Shown here piece by piece: positions 1 to 6,816 of a stretch of DNA of 23,242 nt. A program made the position numbers and the translations under genes. The notes under the pieces were generated by a model. The model had not been told where the DNA came from and did not search any database. It was given only the letters and a program-made list of their open reading frames with translations. Source of the DNA: a virus; IMG/VR virus record IMGVR_UViG_3300020190_000362, positions 1 through 23,242 of that record, one strand, 5' to 3'. Position 1 is the first letter of the stretch. Each line of letters begins with the position of its first letter.

Positions 1-96
1 CAACCCCCCAACGACTGTCAAGACCTGACCCCAAACCCCCACCGGTGCCATAATTTTTTTTTGCGGGCGCGTTAGATCAGTGTCAAGAGGTGATTG

Positions 97-170
97 TAGA
101 GGGGCTTGGATTTGAACCAAGGACCGCTCGGATATAAGCCGAGTGCTCTAAACCGCTGAGCTACCCCTCC
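97..170 (-). tRNA. tRNA-Ile (anticodon UAU)
   Basis: Read on the minus strand this folds as a full cloverleaf: a 7-bp acceptor stem (GGAGGGG with CCCCTCT, the first pair a G-U wobble), D-stem GCTC/GAGC, anticodon stem CTCGG/CCGAG around the loop CTTATAT, a five-base variable region, and T-stem CTTGG/CCAAG around TTCAAAT. Loop position 33 is T and positions 34-36 are TAT, so the tRNA reads the isoleucine codon AUA. The discriminator is A and no CCA tail is encoded. Phages often carry tRNAs for codons rare in the host. It is six bases beyond the stop of the neighbouring protein gene and probably co-transcribed with it. The fold is certain; the purpose is inference. Confidence 0.95.
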
Positions 171-175
171 GCGAT

Positions 176-496
176 CTAGTCCTCAAGAGATTTGCTGGTC
201 CGCACTGCCCAGAGAACTTCGGCAAACGATGTTCGGTCCTCAACATCGCTGGTGTTGTACAAGGACATCAACAGATCAAGCGCTTCCTTGGTAGAAAGCC
301 AGATTAGTTTTCCGTCGTCTACGGAAGGCACTGGCTCAAACTTGTCGTCGTCAGCGGTGGCTCCTGGGTGAAGATACATCAACGCCCATGTTCCGTGATT
401 CGGATCATAGGTGATCAACATATCTCGACCATCTGGCATTGCTACCATTCGCGCACGATTTTTCGCGAGATCCAACGTATCGGTTGATGTGTTCAT
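176..496 (-). CDS. Hypothetical protein, 106 aa
   Basis: I do not recognise this protein. It begins at ATG (494-496) with an AAAGGA ribosome-binding site seven bases upstream and lies just after the 231-aa gene, with which it is probably co-transcribed. The sequence is acidic and soluble-looking, with no signal peptide, membrane segment or cysteine pair. A short strand-rich stretch (about residues 18-42) is followed by acidic loops and a C-terminal helical part. It ends six bases from the tRNA. It is real by spacing and ribosome-binding site; function unknown. Confidence 0.75.
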   Translation of the reverse strand: MNTSTDTLDLAKNRARMVAMPDGRDMLITYDPNHGTWALMYLHPGATADDDKFEPVPSVDDGKLIWLSTKEALDLLMSLYNTSDVEDRTSFAEVLWAVRTSKSLED

Positions 497-500
497 TCCT

Positions 501-1196
501 CTATCCTTTCATGCTTCTGCGCCTAGATTCTGCTGGGCGCGCTTTTTTTGTTGGCGTAAGCGGGTTATTCACCACGCCGTAGTTATAGAGATCGTCATCT
601 GAGGTGATCCACTTGGATGCATCTTCCACATCCCATTTGCGCGTGTTGACCTTGCGCTGGATCAGGTTCTCATTCGGCTTGACCGAGAATGAAGGATCGT
701 AGAGGTAAATGCGGTTGTTCGGCTGGATCGCGAAGTTCCCGTCATCTCGAGCGATGACATGCCCGCACTTGTGCTGACCCGGGCTCTCGCTGTATCCGAT
801 ATCCAGCGTGTTGTAGTCGGGCGCGCTCCAATCAAGCGTGAAGAGATACTTCCCCCCGATATGGTTCTTATGGCGGTCAATGTAGGAGACCCTCATGCCA
901 TCAAGCGCATAGAATTTTGTGACAGCAATGTTTGGAGAGAAGGAGTTCCAGAGCACGAGGTCGTGAATATCCACCTCTGGCACGCCAGGCTTCGCACAGA
1001 ACGCACTGATGGGTGCCCTCCACCAGAGACCCCCGTCTTCCATCATGAAGTGAAAGAGCGGGCTTCTGCCTATGATTGATGCAACACCAAAGACGGCAAC
1101 CGAGAAGTATTTGTCGTGGCTGTCCTGTTGGTCGCGCAAATAGTTCCCGCGCACATAGCACTCGATGATCGGGATGTTTGCATTGAGTTCAGGCAT
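501..1196 (-). CDS. Hypothetical protein, 231 aa
   Basis: No family was recognised. The protein is rich in aromatic residues and looks beta-rich in the middle (for example LFTLDWSAPDYNTLDIGY), with a basic C-terminal tail containing several Arg and Lys residues. There is no signal peptide or transmembrane segment. The start ATG (1194-1196) lies inside the end of the upstream zinc-binding gene (8-nt overlap), which suggests translational coupling, and there is no strong Shine-Dalgarno. It belongs to the minus-strand operon that begins at 2269. A catalytic role cannot be argued from visible motifs. Confidence 0.75.
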   Translation of the reverse strand: MPELNANIPIIECYVRGNYLRDQQDSHDKYFSVAVFGVASIIGRSPLFHFMMEDGGLWWRAPISAFCAKPGVPEVDIHDLVLWNSFSPNIAVTKFYALDGMRVSYIDRHKNHIGGKYLFTLDWSAPDYNTLDIGYSESPGQHKCGHVIARDDGNFAIQPNNRIYLYDPSFSVKPNENLIQRKVNTRKWDVEDASKWITSDDDLYNYGVVNNPLTPTKKARPAESRRRSMKG

Positions 1197-1398
1197 CTTT
1201 TTTCAACCTACTCTCTTCTCTTCGCCGCCTAGATCGCTCTGCCTCCAACGCTCGCCCCTCAGGGGTTCGCGAAAACGTGAGCAGCTTGACCTCGTACTCA
1301 CAGGCGCGGCACTGCTTCCGACCGGGGCGGTAGAACTCCCCGTCGTCCGGCCAGTCATCTTTACAGCGCACGCAGATGCGCGATGGCTCTTCGTACAT
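1189..1398 (-). CDS. Small zinc-binding protein, 69 aa
   Basis: This small basic protein has two CxxC pairs, C9/C12 and C30/C33, separated by 17 residues that include the DGEFYRPGRKQC segment. That spacing fits a four-cysteine zinc ribbon. The C-terminal half is a highly charged Arg/Glu helix. Its ATG overlaps the stop of the MazG-like gene as TGATG, so the two are translationally coupled. Such small zinc proteins in phages often bind nucleic acid or modify host enzymes, but no specific role can be assigned. Confidence 0.75.
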   Translation of the reverse strand: MYEEPSRICVRCKDDWPDDGEFYRPGRKQCRACEYEVKLLTFSRTPEGRALEAERSRRRREESRLKKDA

Positions 1399-1754
1399 CA
1401 GCGATTTATGCTCCTATCCTCAGAGAACCCATCTGGGTATCTCGCCGCAAGTTTGTCAAGGTTCTTTTCGGTGATGTCTGCGAGGCGCAGCTCAAGCGCC
1501 GTCGCGATCTCCGAGACATACCAGATGATGTCGCCAAGCTCCTTCTCAACCTCGCTGAGGTTCAACTCATGTCCATGTCCGACCCACTTCTTGAGCATGT
1601 CAATCAACTCCCCAGTTTCGCCAGCGAGCCCCATGGAGGCAACGGCGATACGCGAATGACGGACGTCGTCAAAAGAGTAGATCTCACGAGCGGTCTTGCC
1701 AGCCTGGCGCTGGTAGAACGTGAAGGCGTTTTCCTTGAGCTTTTCCTGCTGCAC
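1398..1754 (-). CDS. MazG-like nucleotide pyrophosphohydrolase, 118 aa
   Basis: The all-alpha NTP pyrophosphohydrolase signature is visible: GLAGETGEL (residues 42-50, with E46 and E49) followed by EKELGDIIWYV (about 70-80, with E72 and D75), the acidic residues that bind Mg2+ in MazG/dUTPase-like enzymes. The ending, NLDKLAARYPDGF, is also typical of the family. These enzymes hydrolyse (d)NTPs to the monophosphate and pyrophosphate; in phages they are thought to trim nucleotide pools or alarmone signalling. The start is GTG (1752-1754) with AAGGAG five bases upstream. It follows the metallopeptidase by 20 bases and overlaps the next gene. Substrate cannot be deduced. Confidence 0.88.
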   Translation of the reverse strand: MQQEKLKENAFTFYQRQAGKTAREIYSFDDVRHSRIAVASMGLAGETGELIDMLKKWVGHGHELNLSEVEKELGDIIWYVSEIATALELRLADITEKNLDKLAARYPDGFSEDRSINR

Positions 1755-1774
1755 TATCGCTCCTTATCGCAATT

Positions 1775-2269
1775 CTAATCTGTCTTTTTCTTGTCGTCAA
1801 CAGCACTGTTACGGCGGCGCTTCGTCACCCTGGGTGGCGCTTTGCCGTAGCGCTTCTTGTACGTTTTTGCAGCAGCGGTGTAATCCTTGCAAAGCTCGGC
1901 GTCTGCATTTCGGAGCTCTTTTCCTGTCAGGTTATCCTTGTGCAGGGTCAGCAACTGGGCAGACCACAACTCATCGTGTTCTGGGTACATCATCATGAGA
2001 TGGGCAACCTCATGGAGCATCGTCTCCTTGTCGTTCCCAGCGCAGAACGCCATGCGTCGCTCGTCCATCCACGTCACGCCGCAGTAGTGGATCTCATCAG
2101 GGTCCTTGTGCCAGTGGATGTAGACCTGCACCAAGTCAAGTTTGTATTTCTTGAGCAGCCCTTCGAGGTAGCGCAAGGTGTCCTCCCAGAGGTTGAGCCC
2201 CTTGATCGGCATCCCCGTGCCCCAATCAAGTTGGAAGATGAACGACTTCGTCCACTTCGGTCGCGTCAT
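1775..2269 (-). CDS. Putative zinc metallopeptidase (HEVAH), 164 aa
   Basis: The zinc-binding motif HEVAH is at residues 86-90, followed by PEHDELW (about 96-102), where H98 could be the third ligand. The pattern HExxH...HDxxW is common in small phage metallopeptidases. The C-terminus (from about 120) is Lys/Arg rich and ends in KKKTD, suggesting a nucleic-acid-facing or disordered tail. The start ATG has GAGGAG four bases upstream. It is the first gene of its operon, directly behind the promoter at 2303-2331. The peptidase fold is well supported; substrate and timing are unknown. Confidence 0.8.
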   Translation of the reverse strand: MTRPKWTKSFIFQLDWGTGMPIKGLNLWEDTLRYLEGLLKKYKLDLVQVYIHWHKDPDEIHYCGVTWMDERRMAFCAGNDKETMLHEVAHLMMMYPEHDELWSAQLLTLHKDNLTGKELRNADAELCKDYTAAAKTYKKRYGKAPPRVTKRRRNSAVDDKKKTD

Positions 2270-2302
2270 ATCGCTCCTCGGCTCTGGTTGAATGGTGCCG
2301 TC

Positions 2303-2331
2303 ATTCTAACCGTTTGCAGATGTCTTGGCAA
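2303..2331 (-). promoter_or_regulatory. Sigma70-type promoter for the metallopeptidase operon
   Basis: On the minus strand TTGCCA (2326-2331) is followed after exactly 17 bases by TAGAAT (2303-2308), each one mismatch from consensus. Transcription would start near 2296, leaving a leader of about 27 bases that includes the GAGGAG ribosome-binding site of the gene at 2269. It lies back to back with the plus-strand gene at 2367. Confidence 0.7.
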
Positions 2332-2354
2332 GAGGGCGGCGTGCTGTAAGGGGG

Positions 2355-2360
2355 TAAACT
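2355..2360 (+). promoter_or_regulatory. Putative -10 box for a leaderless plus-strand gene
   Basis: TAAACT ends six bases before the GTG at 2367, so transcription would begin at the start codon itself. No good -35 is found at 16-18 bases, so the call rests on the box position and on the same layout at other transcription-unit starts in the window. Confidence 0.4.
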
Positions 2361-2366
2361 GTAGGC

Positions 2367-2612
2367 GTGAACGATTACCGCGTAACTCGCATAACCGGCA
2401 AGGTACCTATGTGGCGCATCGAGCACGATGGGGCCTCAGATATCGCCCTCACCGAAGAGGACACCATGGCGATCATCGGCACCTGGCTCAAGCAGGATTA
2501 CGAGGCGGGGAGGGGTGGGGAGTTCCGCATCCTGTGGGATGGGGTGCCAGCGGGCTTTATTGCTCCTGATCTTGGGCAGGTGTTTGGGAGCGAGACTTCG
2601 CCCCAGCACTGA
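2367..2612 (+). CDS. Small hypothetical protein, 81 aa, antisense to the early cluster
   Basis: This is the only plausible plus-strand gene in the first 13 kb. It starts at GTG (2367), probably leaderless, and its last 56 bases run tail-to-tail over the end of the ParB-like gene. The translation is a believable small globular protein: an N-terminal strand-rich part (YRVTRITGKVPMWRIEHDG), a helix with TEEDTMAIIGTWLKQDYEAG, then FRILWDGVPAGFIAP. No family was recognised. A short divergently transcribed gene at this place could be a regulator or inhibitor, but nothing in the sequence shows it. Confidence 0.5.
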   Translation: MNDYRVTRITGKVPMWRIEHDGASDIALTEEDTMAIIGTWLKQDYEAGRGGEFRILWDGVPAGFIAPDLGQVFGSETSPQH

Positions 2613-3084
2613 AGCGCTCTCCGCATTTGGGGCACTCAATCAAGCGCTCTTCCTTCTCCACGATCTGAGAGCCCTGATCTCCAAGCAGCTTCGCAAGGTC
2701 CTCGTCGTCATAGCCCGTCCCTAGCAGGAGATCAGACTGCTGAAGGTCTGAGAGGATGTCTATCAGTCCCTGTTCGTCCCAGCGCCCGATATCGCTCGTC
2801 CTGTTATCTGCGATCAGGATTGCCAAGGCTCGCTCGTCATCACAGTCAACCCAGAAGACTGGAACATGGGTCATCCCGAGCTGCCTGGCTGCCATGAAGC
2901 GATGGTTGCCGGCAAGGATGTAGCGGGTGGACCGCTGTGCGACGATGGTTCCGAACCACCCGTTCTGCTGGATGCTGGTGATGATGGCCCCGATGTCGCC
3001 ATCTCTCGCATTGCGAGGGTGTGTTGTCAGCGTGCTGACCTCGACATATTCAATTAGTGAGCACTCGATGTGTGGACGACTCAT
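2557..3084 (-). CDS. ParB-like nuclease-domain protein, 175 aa
   Basis: The N-terminal two thirds match the ParB/Srx-like fold: an opening segment ending in HPRNAR (22-27), the box GNHRFMAA (59-66, equivalent to the GERRxxAA CTP/phosphate-binding box of ParB), and the IADNRTSD segment (91-98). The ParB helix-turn-helix DNA-binding domain is absent; instead the C-terminus has one CPKCGERF pair (151-158) and a polar tail. Phage proteins of this type are usually found near methyltransferase or packaging genes and may act as nucleases or CTP switches. I prefer ATG at 3084; GTG at 3093 is also possible. It lies downstream of the thioredoxin terminator, so it may have its own promoter or depend on read-through. 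Confidence 0.82.
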   Translation of the reverse strand: MSRPHIECSLIEYVEVSTLTTHPRNARDGDIGAIITSIQQNGWFGTIVAQRSTRYILAGNHRFMAARQLGMTHVPVFWVDCDDERALAILIADNRTSDIGRWDEQGLIDILSDLQQSDLLLGTGYDDEDLAKLLGDQGSQIVEKEERLIECPKCGERFSAGAKSRSQTPAQDQEQ

Positions 3085-3134
3085 CGGCTCCACCCCGTAC
3101 TGCGGCAGCAGGGAGGGAGGGGAGACGGTTCCTG

Positions 3135-3163
3135 AAAAATAAAAAAATTTACGACGCCGTCGC
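3135..3163 (-). terminator. Possible intrinsic terminator after the thioredoxin gene
   Basis: On the minus strand, just after the thioredoxin stop, CGAC-GGC-GTCG forms a short hairpin (3152-3162) followed by about 16 bases that are nearly all A or T, including a run of seven T. The stem is short, so termination may be partial. Confidence 0.45.
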
Positions 3164-3166
3164 GCA

Positions 3167-3496
3167 TCAGCCTAGTAGCTCTGACAGGCGGAATCGTTTC
3201 GCAATCTGCTTAGATGTTGTAGCCCCCACGATGGAGATTGGGGCAGCGTTGCGATGGGCATAGAACAGGATCGTGGGAACGGAGTTAATCTCAAGGCTCT
3301 TGACCAAGTTTGGGTTCTCATCAACGTTCACCTTGACAACCGTGACCTTGTTGCCGTACTGCGCCTCAATCTCGGCGAGGTCTTTATCAATCTGTTTGCA
3401 TGGCTGGCACCATGGCGCCCAGAGATCAACGATTACTGGCTTGGTGGCCTCAAGCACTTGCTTCTGGAATGTGTCGTCTGTCGCCTTGATCGCCAT
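3167..3496 (-). CDS. Thioredoxin, 109 aa
   Basis: The protein has full thioredoxin length and fold markers: the VIVDLWAPWCQPCK active site with redox cysteines C30 and C33, the KVNVDENP segment, and the cis-proline in NSVPT (P74). The active site is CQPC rather than the usual CGPC, which may shift its redox potential or partner choice. I chose ATG at 3496 because GGAGG sits six bases upstream; a start seven codons earlier lacks one. It is likely a cytosolic disulfide reductant for ribonucleotide reductase or another phage enzyme, neither visible here. It is the last gene before a possible terminator. Confidence 0.93.
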   Translation of the reverse strand: MAIKATDDTFQKQVLEATKPVIVDLWAPWCQPCKQIDKDLAEIEAQYGNKVTVVKVNVDENPNLVKSLEINSVPTILFYAHRNAAPISIVGATTSKQIAKRFRLSELLG

Positions 3497-3541
3497 GGAA
3501 ACCTCCGCTAATCTCATTTTGGGGATCTGAAGTATAACAAA

Positions 3542-3907
3542 CTAAGTCCCGTCTTTCCTGATCCGACCGTGCTGCACGGGACGGAATGACCTGACAAGTT
3601 CAGCCAGCAATGCAACCGTAAGTTTGTCGCTTGACCTCCAAACGGTCTCCAGCATCATCTGGTTGGCTGATTGTGGATAAAGCCCCAAAAATTCTGGGAA
3701 GTCTTCATGCTTGAAGACCCTCGCCATCTCGGCGAACTCCTCAAATGCGAGCCCCCACTTTTCTCCGTACACATCCATCTCTTCTGTGTCAATTCTGAGG
3801 TCATCAAAGCAGAATAGACGGAAGATGCCCCCAGCATTTACAACGCCAAGCAAACTGCTTTTCATCAAGAGATACAAAGCGATTTTGTTGTTGTGTGCTG
3901 GGAGCAT
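3542..3907 (-). CDS. Hypothetical protein, 121 aa
   Basis: No known family. It has a hydrophobic N-terminal helix region (IALYLLMKSSLLGVVNAGGIF), too polar at its start for a clear signal peptide, then an acidic middle and a C-terminal helical stretch (LTVALLAELVRSF) with a basic end. The ATG is 12 bases after the SSB stop, with a weak AAGAAG site. It lies between SSB and thioredoxin, so it is expressed with replication genes. Confidence 0.65.
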   Translation of the reverse strand: MLPAHNNKIALYLLMKSSLLGVVNAGGIFRLFCFDDLRIDTEEMDVYGEKWGLAFEEFAEMARVFKHEDFPEFLGLYPQSANQMMLETVWRSSDKLTVALLAELVRSFRPVQHGRIRKDGT

Positions 3908-3919
3908 TCTTCTTACCGA

Positions 3920-4315
3920 TTAGAAGGGGAGATCTTCAAATGTCTGGACGACTTCCTGTGTGCTTACAGAGGATACTGACTCTTCCCCATCCTTGTTGCG
4001 CCTACTGCGCGCGAGGACTTGCAGGAACTTGCAGTGCACCATCAACTCAAGGTGCTCCTCTTCCTTCTTGTCAACCCAACTGCTGATCTCTGGTGAGCCC
4101 TCAATCAAGACAAGGTCGCCCTTTTCAATGATCTTGACTGCAAGATCTGCGCGACCGTCCCAGCAGGTAACCGGATACCACTTTGAGACGTACTCACCGT
4201 TGGCATCCTTGCCCGCAGAAACTGCCACATTGAAGTTTGCAACGGGTCGTCCCGCCTTTGTTTGCCGCAACTCGGGCTTGTAGCCCACGCGACCAATTAA
4301 CTGAAGCTTAATCAT
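3920..4315 (-). CDS. ssb: Single-stranded DNA-binding protein, 131 aa
   Basis: The OB-fold SSB pattern is clear: LIGRVGYKPELRQTKAGRPV near the N-terminus, FNVAVSAG, then WYPVTCWDGRADLAVKIIEKGDLVLIEG. The tail is acidic and ends in EDLPF, the short tip by which bacterial SSBs recruit partner proteins. It coats single-stranded DNA during phage replication and recombination. Its start overlaps the end of the RusA-like gene by 8 bases. It is shorter than many bacterial SSBs because the linker between the OB fold and the tip is short. Confidence 0.95.
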   Translation of the reverse strand: MIKLQLIGRVGYKPELRQTKAGRPVANFNVAVSAGKDANGEYVSKWYPVTCWDGRADLAVKIIEKGDLVLIEGSPEISSWVDKKEEEHLELMVHCKFLQVLARSRRNKDGEESVSSVSTQEVVQTFEDLPF

Positions 4316-4763
4316 TTGCTTCTTCCTTCCATACTCTTACGCGCACGCCCGCAAGCGCTTCCGCACCTGATGCCTGCACGTAGTTTTTTGTGGCCGTCAA
4401 GCGGACGACCTGCGCATCATCGCGCCACACCAATCCTGCCGTCCCTGAATCCAAGATGGCTCTGACCAACTTGTCCAGATCGGGCTTGACGATGTGACTG
4501 CTGCTATATCCCCTCCTCCGGCTGCCAGAGCCATTCAGATGGGATTTCGGGCGATCAAAATAGAACGCCAGATCAACACAGACGGGACCATCAATGGCCA
4601 CGCCGGCAGAAATATCCTTCCGAAGCACAAGCGCGCAATACTCGCGCCACTTCTTCAGGTTTGGGTTGTCGCTTGTCACGACAACGCGCCCGCCGCGATT
4701 GAACGCGCGGGAAGAGCCCTGTGGGACTGGGGTTCCGTAGATGTATGCCTCTTTTATTTCCAT
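4308..4763 (-). CDS. RusA-like Holliday junction resolvase, 151 aa
   Basis: RusA hallmarks are present: an opening EAYIYGTPVPQGSSRAF, FYFDRPKSH (D70), and the acidic core KPDLDKLVRAILD (D95, D97, D105) with WRDDAQVV (D115, D116). RusA-type endonucleases cut Holliday junctions using these aspartates and Mg2+. The ATG at 4763 forms a TGATG overlap with the methyltransferase stop and gives the usual family N-terminus; an ATG six codons upstream (4781) is an alternative. It probably resolves branched DNA produced by recombination or before packaging. Confidence 0.9.
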   Translation of the reverse strand: MEIKEAYIYGTPVPQGSSRAFNRGGRVVVTSDNPNLKKWREYCALVLRKDISAGVAIDGPVCVDLAFYFDRPKSHLNGSGSRRRGYSSSHIVKPDLDKLVRAILDSGTAGLVWRDDAQVVRLTATKNYVQASGAEALAGVRVRVWKEEAND

Positions 4764-6142
4764 CACTTCAACTCTGTCCATTTCTTATCCACGTCAACTA
4801 GCCTGTGTCCGATCCATTCTGCCACATTTGCCACAACCCCGTTGCCACAGCATCGGTATCGGTGCGAGTCCAGCCCGACTGGAAGCAGATCATCCGCAGC
4901 AGGTGGTCCCGTGAGGATTGCGTGTGTCGTCCTTGTATCTCCTGAGTCAAAGACGTTGAGGGTATTGGCGACCCCGTCGTCAACCCATGTCTCAACGTCT
5001 TCAGTGCTTTGTGCCCTTCTGCTCTTTCTATACGCAGAAGGAATGAAGGTCTGTGCGTGGTGGCTCTGTACGCCAGGCCATAGCGCATTAAGGGCAAGTG
5101 AGGTATCAATCGGAGTTGCGGAGAAATTGTTAGCTTTCGCATCCTTTCTGACGCTATAGGCGCTGTGCTCTACTTCTGGCGTTTCACCCGTGTACGCGGC
5201 GCCCATTGTGCTGGGTCCGCTATCGTCCACCCGTCTGGCCACCCCATCAGTCTCTCGCACTCCACTGGCGTCAACCTGCGAACCAATGACGAGTTTGTTT
5301 CCCTGTGCGTCGTTGTCGTCTGCACCGAATCCTCCGCCGAGTCCGCCGCGAGTGAGGGCTGTGGTGAGGACAATTTGTCCGTGTTCAAGGGTGCTGGTAA
5401 ACCCCTTGTGGTATCTGGCGAGGATTGCGCCAGCGACATCAGGGCTTCGTTCAGAGCCTGAGGAAGTTTTCTGCCACGACGATTCGCTCGTCTGAGTATG
5501 CCCACAGCCGCCGTTGCACTCAAGCAGAACCTCTCCGGCGCGGTCGGTTCCAAGACTCGCGACAATGAATACTCGACGGCGCCGTTGGGGGACTCCGAAG
5601 AAGCGAGCGTCAAGAGTTCGCCACGAAATGCCATACCCGAGTTCGTCCATTTCATTGAGGAGGGCGAGGAAATCCCTTCCGTCGTTGGAAGAGAAGAGAC
5701 CGGGGACGTTCTCCAACACGATCCACCTAGGTCGGAATCGTTCCACAAGGTTGAGGAATGTGAAGGCGAGGACTGACCTTTTTCCTTTGGAAAAACCTTT
5801 GCGCTTCCCCGCGACCGAGAGGTCTTGGCAGGGGAAGCCTGCGCTCCAGATATCGGCTGTTTTCCAATCATCACTGCCTGCGGGCCCGCCTTGATTGTCA
5901 GCGGGTCCGACACGTCGTTGAAGTAAGTCGGCTGGTTGCTGAACCACGCTGGAAAGCTCACGATCTGCAAGGGCAACGATGTCTCCGAGCTGGACGGCGT
6001 TTGGGATTCTGCTGGCGAGGACTGCTCTTGCGTAAGGGTCAATTTCTGAGACGCTGACTGTTCTGATTCCCGCTCGTTGAAATCCAAGATCAAGCCCTCC
6101 TACTCCGCTAAAAAAAGACGCATGTGTCAGCTGACGGTCCAT
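4763..6142 (-). CDS. DNA C5-cytosine methyltransferase, 459 aa
   Basis: The enzyme transfers a methyl group from SAM to cytosine C5. Motif I is FFSGVGGLDLGF (10-21), motif IV GFPCQD with catalytic C105, motif VI ENV (144-146), motif VIII QRRRR (176-180) and motif X GNGVVANVAEWIGH (433-446). Residues about 200-420 form a long target-recognition region. Motif IX (LTPxECxRLxGxPD) is missing from this frame; an excellent copy lies in the +1 frame at about 5220-5281, covered here by the residues GVRETDGVARRVDD. The start ATG has AAGGT upstream and overlaps the loader gene by 16 bases. It could protect phage DNA from host restriction. Activity without an in-frame motif IX is uncertain. Confidence 0.9.
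   Translation of the reverse strand: MDRQLTHASFFSGVGGLDLGFQRAGIRTVSVSEIDPYARAVLASRIPNAVQLGDIVALADRELSSVVQQPADLLQRRVGPADNQGGPAGSDDWKTADIWSAGFPCQDLSVAGKRKGFSKGKRSVLAFTFLNLVERFRPRWIVLENVPGLFSSNDGRDFLALLNEMDELGYGISWRTLDARFFGVPQRRRRVFIVASLGTDRAGEVLLECNGGCGHTQTSESSWQKTSSGSERSPDVAGAILARYHKGFTSTLEHGQIVLTTALTRGGLGGGFGADDNDAQGNKLVIGSQVDASGVRETDGVARRVDDSGPSTMGAAYTGETPEVEHSAYSVRKDAKANNFSATPIDTSLALNALWPGVQSHHAQTFIPSAYRKSRRAQSTEDVETWVDDGVANTLNVFDSGDTRTTHAILTGPPAADDLLPVGLDSHRYRCCGNGVVANVAEWIGHRLVDVDKKWTELK
5170..6093 (-). other. Overlapping +1-frame open reading frame inside the methyltransferase gene
   Basis: A 307-codon frame free of stops runs inside the methyltransferase in the +1 frame. Near its end it carries RRLTPVECERLMGWPDGW, a full motif IX of C5-cytosine methyltransferases, then stops without a motif X. 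Further up it has the segment FCLSATAAVGILRRANRRG, which resembles a GILRRAxxRG pattern I remember from predicted phage proteins linked to methyltransferases. Its first in-frame start is a TTG with a badly spaced GGAGG, so independent translation is not well supported. It may be reached by +1 frameshifting, be a second dual-coded protein, or be a relic of rearrangement. Confidence 0.4.
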
Positions 6143-6816
6143 CGTAACCTTGAGCCAATCTCTATACGCTGATCAATGGTATCAATTTTAACAACACGAC
6201 CGGTTTCCTGTAGCCTGCTCACGGCAGCGCCATATCCAAGGTCGTCAAGCTCATCAAGCGTGCGATTGGAGGTCACGATTGTTGACTTTAAGTTCTGATA
6301 TCGGCTCTCAATGAGCACATAGAGGCGCTCCGTCACCCAGTCAGTGATCTTTTCCTTACCGAAATCATCAAGAACCACCACTGAAGCGCGCTCAAGGGCG
6401 AATTCCCACAGGTCCTGCGCCCTGCTCTCACTCAATTTGATGCTCTCTCGTAGTTTGTCCATAAAGATTGGCACATTGACGAAGCGCATATTATGCTCAA
6501 CCATCGTTTTTGGGTCGCGATAGATGTCTACGCTTGTTTCTGACTGTCGCTCTAGCGCCCAAAGTCGCGCAACCTGTCGCAGTGCGGCCACTGCAAGATG
6601 TGTTTTGCCTACACCTGGCAGTCCGATCAGCGCAAATCCACGATCTTTTGGATTTTGAAGCGCTGCCCACTCGGTCGCGACCTCATATGCCTTCGCAGTT
6701 TTGTCAGAAACGGTGAACGATGAGAACGAATGCTGCAAATATCGTGGTGGAACACCAGATTTTGTGAGAATTCCTGTCTCATAACGCTCGGTATCAGGAC
6801 TCAACGTATTCGTCAC
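6127..6816 (-). CDS. DnaC/IstB-like helicase loader ATPase, 229 aa
   Basis: An AAA+ ATPase of the DnaC/IstB type. Walker A is GLPGVGKTH (65-73), Walker B VVVLDDFG (146-153), sensor 1 falls in STIVTSNRT (178-186), and an arginine in SRLQETGR may act as the finger. Such loaders place a replicative helicase on phage DNA; no helicase is visible here, so it may use the host DnaB or one encoded outside the window. I chose GTG at 6816 because AAAGGA lies seven bases upstream; an ATG at 6858 would lengthen the overlap with the upstream gene and has no ribosome-binding site. Confidence 0.88.
   Translation of the reverse strand: MTNTLSPDTERYETGILTKSGVPPRYLQHSFSSFTVSDKTAKAYEVATEWAALQNPKDRGFALIGLPGVGKTHLAVAALRQVARLWALERQSETSVDIYRDPKTMVEHNMRFVNVPIFMDKLRESIKLSESRAQDLWEFALERASVVVLDDFGKEKITDWVTERLYVLIESRYQNLKSTIVTSNRTLDELDDLGYGAAVSRLQETGRVVKIDTIDQRIEIGSRLRWTVS

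Noticed and set aside
39-60. Plus-strand terminator (CACCGGTG followed by a run of T)
   Set aside because: The palindrome cannot form a hairpin with a usable loop, and no plus-strand gene is seen before it.
4798-5142. Minus-strand 114-codon frame within the methyltransferase, same frame as the motif IX region
   Set aside because: It has no ribosome-binding site and no motif X or other family signature; it looks like a shadow frame.
4494-5159. Plus-strand 221-codon frame
   Set aside because: It lies opposite the RusA and methyltransferase genes and has no start signal or recognisable domain.
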